Shown here in pieces: positions 1 through 9,700 of a stretch of DNA of 64,000 nt (its first letter is position 1; each line of letters begins with the position of its first letter). The notes below the pieces were generated by a model that saw nothing but the letters and a program-made list of their open reading frames with translations, searched no databases and had not been told where the DNA came from. The DNA is from Flavobacterium yafengii (GTDB lineage Bacteria > Bacteroidota > Bacteroidia > Flavobacteriales > Flavobacteriaceae), in the NCBI RefSeq assembly GCF_030010375.1, contig NZ_JASCRY010000004.1, forward strand, positions 1 to 64,000, written 5' to 3'. The position numbers and the translations under genes are program-made.

Positions 1-711
1 AAACGGAGCAGGAAATATAACTGCAGGAGCTACAACACTTACGCCAACTTATACACCAACAGCTGCCGATGCTGGAACTTCTGTTACTTTAACAATGACC
101 GTAACCAGTGATAATGCATGTGCACCGCAAACTGAAACTGCAACCTATACAGTAATTGTTAATCCGTTACCAACTGCAACTGCCGGTGGAACACAAACCA
201 TTTGTTCAAATGCAACCGCAACCGTAAGTGGAGCTTCCGCTACTAATGGAACAATCCTATGGACTGAAAACGGAGCAGGAAATATAACTGCAGGAGCTAC
301 AACACTTACGCCAACTTATACACCAACAGCTGCCGATGCTGGAACTTCTGTTACTTTAACAATGACCGTAACCAGTGATAATGCTTGTGCGCCACAAACT
401 CAAACTGCAACATACACGGTAATTGTTAATCCGTTACCAACTGCAACTGCCGGTGGAACACAAACCATTTGTTCAAATGCAACCGCAACCGTAAGTGGAG
501 CTTCCGCTACAAACGGAACATTCCTATGGACTGAAAACGGAGCAGGAAATATAACTGCAGGGGCTACAACGCTAACTCCAACGTATACACCAACTGCTGC
601 CGATGCTGGAACTTCTGTTACTCTAACAATGACTGTAACCAGCAATAATGCTTGTACGCCACAAACTCAAACTGCAACATACACGGTAATTGTTAATCCG
701 TTACCAACTGT
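1..711 (+). repeat. Tandem 267-bp repeat array A (3 near-identical units)
   Basis: Units start at 1, 268 and 535, exactly 267 bp apart, and each encodes 89 residues. The third unit ends near 711. Copies differ by only a few bases, which implies recent duplication or gene conversion. The array runs off the left edge, so the true copy number is unknown. Confidence 0.95.
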
Positions 712-3700
712 GTCAATTGCGGTCAATCCAGGAAATAACATCTGCGCAGGTACCTCAGTCACTTTTACAGCAACTCCTGTTAATGGTGGAGCAACTCCTT
801 CCTATCAATGGAAAGTAAATGGTATAAACGTTGGAACCAATATTTCAACATTTACTTCTACATCATTTATGAATACAGATAAAGTGACCGTTGTTTTAAC
901 TTCAAGCACTGCTTGTACTTCTCCTGTTACCAGTAATTTAATTACAATGACTGTGAATGATGTTGTCGTGCCATCAGTTAGTATATCAGCTTCTTCTACA
1001 ACAATTTGCCCTGGTAACTCGATAGTTTTTTCTGCTTTAGCAACAAACGGAGGGACAACTCCTTCTTATCAATGGATGATAAATAGTATTAATACTGGCA
1101 CAAATAGTCCAAGTTTTTCTACTTCATCACTTGCTGATGGAGATATAGTAACTGTTAGACTAACATCTAATGCTATTTGCGTATCGCCAATAACTGATAT
1201 CAGCAACAGTATTCCAATTACAGTTAATCCGGCAACACCCGCAACTCCTGGAGTAATCTCAGGAACATCAACGGTATGTCCTGGCATTTCAGGATTAACG
1301 TATAGCGTTGTTGCAGTAACCAACGCAACAAGTTATACTTGGTCAATTCCAACTGGATGGTTAATAACTGCAGGCGCAGGAACAAATTCTATTACCGTGA
1401 CATCTGGAAGCGCAGGACAGAATGGAAACATAAGTGTTACCGCTGGAAATAGTTGCGGCACTAGTGCATCTAACTCTTTAGCAGTTAACGTAAGCCCCGC
1501 AACACCCGCAACACCCGGAGCAATATCAGGAGCTAATACACAATGTCCAGCATTAACAGGACAAACATACAGCATAACTGCAGTAACAAATGCTTCAACC
1601 TATAACTGGACAGTCCCAACAGGATGGTCAATTACAGGAGGTACAGGAACAAATTCTATCACTGTAACATCTGGTAATCCAGGCCAAAATGGAACTATTA
1701 GTGTTACAGCCACAAATAGCTGTGGAACAAGTTCAGCAAGAAGTTTGGCTGTATCTGTAAGTCCAGCTACACCAGCAACTCCGGGAACAATAACAGGAAT
1801 TGTTACACAATGTCCAGCATTAACAGGACAAACATACAGCATAACTGCAGTAGCAAATGCATCAAACTATAACTGGACAGTTCCAACAGGATGGTCAATA
1901 ACTGGTGGTGCAGGAACAAATTCTATTACTGTAACATCTGGTACAGCCAGTCAAAATGGAACTATTAGTGTTACAGCCACAAATAGCTGCGGAACGAGTA
2001 CAGCTAGCACTCTCGCCGTAACCGTAAGTCCGGCGACACCGGTAACACCAGGAGTAATTGCTGGAACACCGACTGTATGTCCATCGATTACTGGATTATC
2101 ATATAGCATCGCTGTAGTCCCTAATGCTACAACTTATAATTGGACAGTTCCAATTGGATGGTCATTAACTGGTGGTGCAGGAACAAATTCAATAACAGTT
2201 ACATCTGGAACAGCAGGTCAAAATGGGACTATTAGCGTTACTGCAACAAATAGTTGTGGAACAAGTTCTGCAAGAACTTTGGCTGTAACGGTAAGTCCGG
2301 CGACACCCGCAACGCCAGGAGCAATATCAGGAACTGTTACACAATGTCCTGCATTAACAGGACAAACATATAGTATTGCTGCTGTTGCAAATGCTTCATC
2401 GTATACTTGGACAGTACCAACTGGATGGACAATAACCGGAGGTGCAGGAACCAGTTCTATTACTGTAACATCTGGTACAGCGGGTCAAAATGGAACAATT
2501 AGTGTAACTGCCACAAATAGTTGTGGAACGAGTACTGCCAGTGCTCTCTCCGTAACAGTAAGCCCAGCTACACCAACACTACCAGGAGTAATCTCAGGAA
2601 CATCGACTGTATGTCCAGCAATTATAGGGTTAACATATAGCATCGCTTTAGTCCCTAATGCTACAACTTATACTTGGATAGTACCAACTGGATGGTCAAT
2701 TACTGCAGGTGTGGGAACAAATTCAATAACTGTAACATCAGGTAGTACAGGCCAAAATGGAACTATTAGTGTTACTGCAACAAATAGCTGCGGAACGAGT
2801 TTAGCAAGAACTTTGGCTGTAACCGTAAGTCCAGCAGCACCAGCAATGCCGGGAGCAATAAGTGGTTCTGTAGAACAATGTATAAGCAGAACAGGGCTTG
2901 TTTATAGTATATCCGCTGTTGCAAATGCTTCATCGTATACATGGACTTTACCGTTAGGATGGAGTATAACAGCTGGTATAAATACAAATACAATTACTGT
3001 TTCAACATCAGGAACTGCAGTTGCTGGAAATATTACTGTAACCGCTAATAATTCATGCGGAACAAGTGGTGCTCAAACTTTTGCAGTTTCTGTAAATACT
3101 GCAATCCCGGCTACACCAGGACTTATTAATGGAGTAACCGTAATTTGTCCAACTAAAACACTAACATACTCAATAGCGGCTGTTTCAAATACCAGCAATT
3201 ATATTTGGACTGTACCAACAAATTGGTCTATAACAAGCGGTCAAGGAACGACTTCAATAATAGTACAAGTACCAAATAATGCATCAAGCGGTTTTGTCTC
3301 AGTAATTGCTACCAATGTTTGTGGAAATAGCCCTCCAAGTACATTGCAAGTAGATGTCAATAGTAATGGAGGAGTATCTGCAGGAATTGACCGAATAGTT
3401 TGTTCAGGAACACCTTCAATAACTTTAGAAGGTGCAATTAGTGGTGTAATTAATAACCAAAATGAATGGGATTGGGTAGTTACTACCGGTACTATTAATT
3501 CGCCTAACTCATTGTCAAGTAGCTATACTCTTCCTCCAGGCTTCACTTCTGGAAGCATTACAATAAAAATTGTCAGTAATCAAACAACTGTTGATTGCCC
3601 GGAAGTATCAGATGAAATGATTATCACAGTTCTTCCTAATCCTACAGCCAACATTAGTGTAACTGGAGCAAATCCAATTTGTAATGGATCTACATCTAAT

Positions 3701-6700
3701 ATAACATTCACTGCAACTCCTAATACAACTCTAACTTATACCGTTTCGGGTGTTGCCGGTTCATCAACAATAAATATTGGAGCAAGTGGAACAGCTTCAT
3801 TGACAACAGCGGCATTGACTTCAAACACAATCTATACATTAACAAGTGTTTCATATTCTTCAACTCCAACATGTATCCAAACTGTTTCAGGAACTGCAAC
3901 TGTCACTGTAAATACAGCTCCAACCGTAAATGCTGGTGGGACTGATGTGGTTTGTCAATCACCTTCTCCTTCACCCATTACATTATCCGGAGCAACTCTT
4001 GGCGGAGGAGCCACAACTGGCGCATGGTCTATAACCTCAGGTGGAGGATTATTAAGTAGTACAGCACAAACCGCAACTCCCGCAACCGTTACCTATACTC
4101 CTGCTGCAAATTTCAGCGGAACAGTTACATTAACTCTTACCACAAATGCACCAACGGCATGTTCTCCAGTAAGCGCAACAAGAACTATTACCGTGAATGT
4201 AACTCCAACGGTAAATGCTGGAGGTCCCAATACTGTTTGTCAATCGGCTTCTCCTTCAGCTATCACATTATCTGGAGCAACAGTTGGTGGCGGGGCCACA
4301 ACTGGAGCGTGGTCTATAACTTCTGGTGGCGGAACCTTAAGCAACACATTACAAACTGCATCTCCTGCAACCGTTACGTATACTCCTGCTGCAAATTTCA
4401 GCGGAACCGTCACGTTGACTCTTACCACAAATACACCAACGGCATGCTCTCCAGCAAGTACAACTAGAACCATCACTATAAATGCGGCTCCTACTGTAAA
4501 TGCTGGAGGAACTGAAATTATCTGTCAATCTCCAACACCGAATGCAATTACATTATCTGGGGCAAGTGTTGGTGGCGGAGCTACAACAGGAGCATGGTCT
4601 ATCACTTCTGGCGGAGGAACCTTAAGCGACATAGCACAAACTGCAAATCCTGCAACCGTGACCTATACTCCTGCTGCAAATTTTAGCGGAACCGTTACCT
4701 TGACTCTTACCACAAATGCACTTACTGCATGTTCTGCTATAAGTACAACTAGAACTATAACTGTCAATGCTACGCCAACTGTGAACGCTGGAGGTCCTAA
4801 TACTGTTTGCCAATCGGGAACACCATCGGCAATTACACTAATTGGTGCAACCGTTGGTGGTGGAGCTACAACCGGAGCATGGTCTATCACTTCGGGAGGT
4901 GGATTATTAAGTAGTACAGCCCAAACTGCGACTCCTGCGACTGTTACTTACACTCCTGCTGCAAATTTCAGCGGTACAGTCACGTTGACTCTTACTACAA
5001 ATGCTCCAACTGGGTGTTCTGTAATAAGTGCAACCAGAACCATCACTATAAATACCGCTCCAACGGTAAATGCTGGAAGTCCTGATATTGTTTGTCAATC
5101 TCCAACACCGTCTGCGATTACATTATCGGGTGCGAGTATTGGTGGCGGAGCTACAACTGGAGCATGGTCTATTACTTCGGGAGGTGGGTCATTGAGCGAT
5201 ACAGCCCAAACTACTACTCCTGCGACTGTTACTTATACTCCCGCGGCAAATTTCAGTGGAACTGTCACTCTTACTCTTACTACAAATGCTCTAAGTGGCT
5301 GTTCAGTCATAAGTGCTATAAAAACCATTACTGTAAATGCTGCTCCAACTATAAATGCCGGAGGAACTGTAACTGTTTGTCAATCAACAATACCGTCTGT
5401 GATTACACTTTCTGGTGCAAGTATAGGTGGTGGAGCTACAACCGCAGCATGGGCTATTACTTTAGGCGGAGGATCATTGAGCAGTACAGCTCAAACGGCA
5501 ACACCTGCAACCATTACTTACACTCCTGCTGCAAATTTCAGTGGAACCGTTACCTTGACTCTTACAACAAATGCACTAACGGCATGTTCTGCCATAAGTG
5601 CTACTAGAACTATTACTGTGAATGAAGCTTCAACAGTTAGTGCTGGAATAAATCAAATTATCTGCTCAAATACTACAGCTACAATGGCGGGTTCATTTGG
5701 AGGCGGTGCTTCCTCAGCTACTTGGAGCACAAATGGAAGTGGTACATTTAATAACAATACACCAACCGCAATCTACAGTCCAAGTGCAGCTGATATCAGT
5801 TCAGGTAGTGTTACTTTAACGTATACGACTAATGATCCAATTGGTCCATGTGGAGCTTTAAATGCAAATATGATTCTAACTATAAAAAAAGCTGTCGCAA
5901 TTACTAATCAACCTTCAAACACAAGTATATGTGCCAGTTTCCCTACTAGTCTAAGCGTTGTTGCCGTTGGTGACGGCTTAACGTATCAATGGTATAAAGG
6001 AGCTGCTCCTTCTGGTACTGCATTAGTTAATTCTACTAATATTTTGGGTGCACAATCTGCTAATCTTAATTTTAACCAAGCAAACTTAAGCGATGATGGT
6101 ATTTATTACGTAGTCATTAGCGGAGCATCACCTTGTGCTACAGTCACTTCTGCACAAAGAACATTGAATGTAGACCAAGCAATTATAATATCTTCTCAAC
6201 CTGTTTCACAATCACTATGCAATGGCTCTAATGTTACATTTACTGTAGTTGCTGACGCAAACGGAGATCCTTTATCCTATCAATGGAGAAAAAATGGTTC
6301 TAATATTACTGGCCAAACAGCTTCAACTTTAACAATAAATTCTATTGTATCTGGAGATGCTGCAAATTATGATGTTGTAATTTCAGGTCCTGCTGGTTAT
6401 ACCTGTTCATCCGTTCAGTCTGCTATAGCAACATTAATGGTTACACAAATTCCGACAGTAATAATTAGTTATGCTGGAAATCCATTTTGTGAAAATATTA
6501 CAACGGCTCAACCTGTAACAAGAACAGGAACAAATGCATTTACAGGAGGTTTTTATTCCTACTCAATTGTTTCAGGCGGACCAACATTAAGTTTAGATAC
6601 TTCCACTGGAGCAATAACTCCTAGTACAAGCAACGCAGGAACTTATACCATAACGTATACAACTCCTGTAACTGGAATTTGTATGCCTGTAACAGCAACA

Positions 6701-9700
6701 ACAACCGTTACGATAACTCAAATTCCAACAGCAACTATTAGTTACACGGGAACACCATTTTGTAATTCAACACCTACAGATCAAGCAGTAAATTTAAGCG
6801 GGACAAATGCCTATACAGGAGGAACCTATTCTGCTCCAAGTGGATTAACAATTAACGCAACTACTGGAGCAATTTCACCAAGTTCAAGCACTGCAGGTAC
6901 TTATATCGTAACCTATACGATTCCAGCCTCTGGAGGTTGTGGCATCACTTCAGTAACAACATCGGTTACTATAAATCCGCTTCCTGTTGCTACATTCAAT
7001 TATGGTTCCACTACTTTTTGTAAGAGTGCTGCGAATCCATTGTTAACTTTTACTGGAGGTGGAGTTGCAGGAATATTTAGCTCGACACCTGCAGGATTGT
7101 CTATTAATTCCTCAACAGGAGCAATCAATTTGGCGACGAGCACAGCAGGAACATATACAGTTGTCAATACTATAGCAGCATCAGGTGGTTGTATAGCAGT
7201 TACCCATTCCCAATCATTAACAATTCATCCTGTAACCATTGGCGGTTCAATAACTGGTTTTTTTAGTGCTACTCCAACAGTAATAAGTAATATAATTACT
7301 GCCTGTCATTTAGGTAGTGGTACACTTAATTTAAATAGTACTGTTGGAAATATTTTGCGATGGGAATACACTACTAATGGTGGCGTAACTTGGGTTCCTA
7401 TTGCAAATACAAGTACTGTAAATAATTTTACGAATATCAGCCAAACAACATTATACAGAGCAGTAATTGAAAGTGGGGCTTGTGGTCTTGCCTATTCAGC
7501 CATAGCAATTGTAAATGTTATTCCGCCAAATATTAAACCAGATCCTGTATCGGCATCACCATCAACTTTATGCTTGGGAAGCTCTTCTTTATTTACGTCC
7601 CAAAGTAGTTATGGTACTGGACAATTTTTGCAAGGCGGTGATTTTCAAACAGGGCAATTGAATACGCAAGACCCTAGAGGCTGGTTGGTCGATGGTTCTC
7701 CTGGAGGTTATACCGCATCTGCCAATAATACAAGTTCTAACCATTGGGCAGGTACAAACCCACATCCTTTTCCAGGCGGAATAATTTATGATTCAGGTGA
7801 TCCAAAATTCGCAATTGCTAATGGTCCGTTAACAACAACCTTACAAACGCCTATATTTAATTCATTAGGCTTAACGACCTTTTCATTTGGATTTGATCAG
7901 GCCTATAAATTATTGACTGGAGACCGCATACTCATTGAACTTTCGTTGAACGGAGGCGCAAGTTATACCGTTACTTTACAAGATATTACCGGACCAGCTC
8001 AATCAGCCCTCTTTAATACTTTTGCGAATGACAATACTTCATTCGATTTACAAAATTATATAGGCCAAACACAATTAAGAGTAAAATTTACTTTTATAGG
8101 AGCGAATACAAACAGTGCCTGGGCTTTAGATAATTTTAAATTCCCTGATGCACCGCCAAATCAAACAATAGAATGGACTGATGAAGACGGAAATATAATT
8201 TCAACAATAAATACGGTGAATATAACACCTGTTTCACCAGGAGTTCAAGTTTATGGTGTCACAACTTTAATTAATGGATGCAGAAGTTCAGGAATAGACG
8301 GAACTGAATTTGTTACCGTTAATGTAAACTTTGCTTATGCAGGAAAAGATCTTGCAATTGTAGCTGCTGACTGTGGTAATAATACGGTAACTCTTAATGC
8401 TTATGACAATAGGCTTACTGCAGCGCAAAATATAGCAAAAGGTGCTTGGGACAATAATTATATAACAGATACCGCTATAGGTACAGGTGCGACTGGAAAA
8501 TGGACCATTAAATCCAGTACCGCAATAAGTCCTTGTAATATAGCAACCTTTTTTCCAAATGATACCGATCCTAATGCTACGTTTACCGGTGATGCTGGAA
8601 CTTATGTATTAAGCTGGACTGCGGCTGGGTGTTCAGATGATGTTACTGTTGTTTTAACTGATTGTTCTACAATCAATTTCGACGGTACAAATGACAATAT
8701 AACCTTTAAAGACAATTATGATTTGACAACGCCATTTAGTATTGAAGTTTGGGTAAAACCAAATTCTGTAACTGGGACACAAACCATCTTTTCTAAACGC
8801 GATTCCAATAATCTGGCTACTGGTTATGATTTGAAATTAACAGGAGACAAAATCTCATTTAATTGGAATGGAGCAGGAACAGTTATCTCTAATAATGCCA
8901 TTAGCACAAATAGATGGTATCATATTGCAGTTACTTTCAGTGGTACAACGTATCGCTTGTATATTGATGGTATCGAAGTAAAAAATGTATCGGGTACATT
9001 ACCGACTAGTAATGATTTTGATTGTATTCTAGGAGCAATGAATAGATTTGGAAGTCAACCTGTGAGCTATTTTAATGGTTGGATGGATGAAGTCAAAATT
9101 TGGAATAAAGCATTAACTCCAGAACAATTGCACCAAATTATGAATCAAGAAATTTCAAGCAACGGAACTGCCGTTACAGGAGTAATTGTTCCTGTAGATG
9201 TCAACGGATTGTCATGGACAACGGATTTATTGGGCTATTACCAAATGAGTTCCATCAGTTGTGGTTATCTCAATCCAACAAAAGGAACTGCGGTAGGTAA
9301 ATTAAGAAATATTACCAGCGCACAAGAACAAACTGCTCCAATACCATACACTTCAAGAGTTAATGGTCAAGATTGGGGTACGGATACTACTTGGACACAT
9401 TTTAATGTTTGGGATGCGCCAAACAGCTTAGGAGTTGATAATAGTACTCCAATTGATTGGAATATTGTACAAATATCACACAATATTAATTCAGGAAATA
9501 AAGACATTACAGTATTAGGTTTACTTTCAACTGCTGGAAAATTAACAATGGCTGATCCTGTTGTAACTAATCCAATTGAAAATAATGATGGTCAAGGCTT
9601 ATGGATTACTCTATATCTATTATTGAATGGAAATATTGATCTCGTAGGTCAATCACAACTGGTACAAAAGAGATATACAGCAACCCAATACGATGACAGT

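Noticed and set aside
4159..5607. Long open frames in other phases within the adhesin, both strands
   Set aside because: They are by-products of the biased, repetitive codons of the real frame and repeat with the same period.
1..5626. CRISPR-like array
   Set aside because: The repeats are 267-285 bp, in frame and without spacers; they are protein domains.
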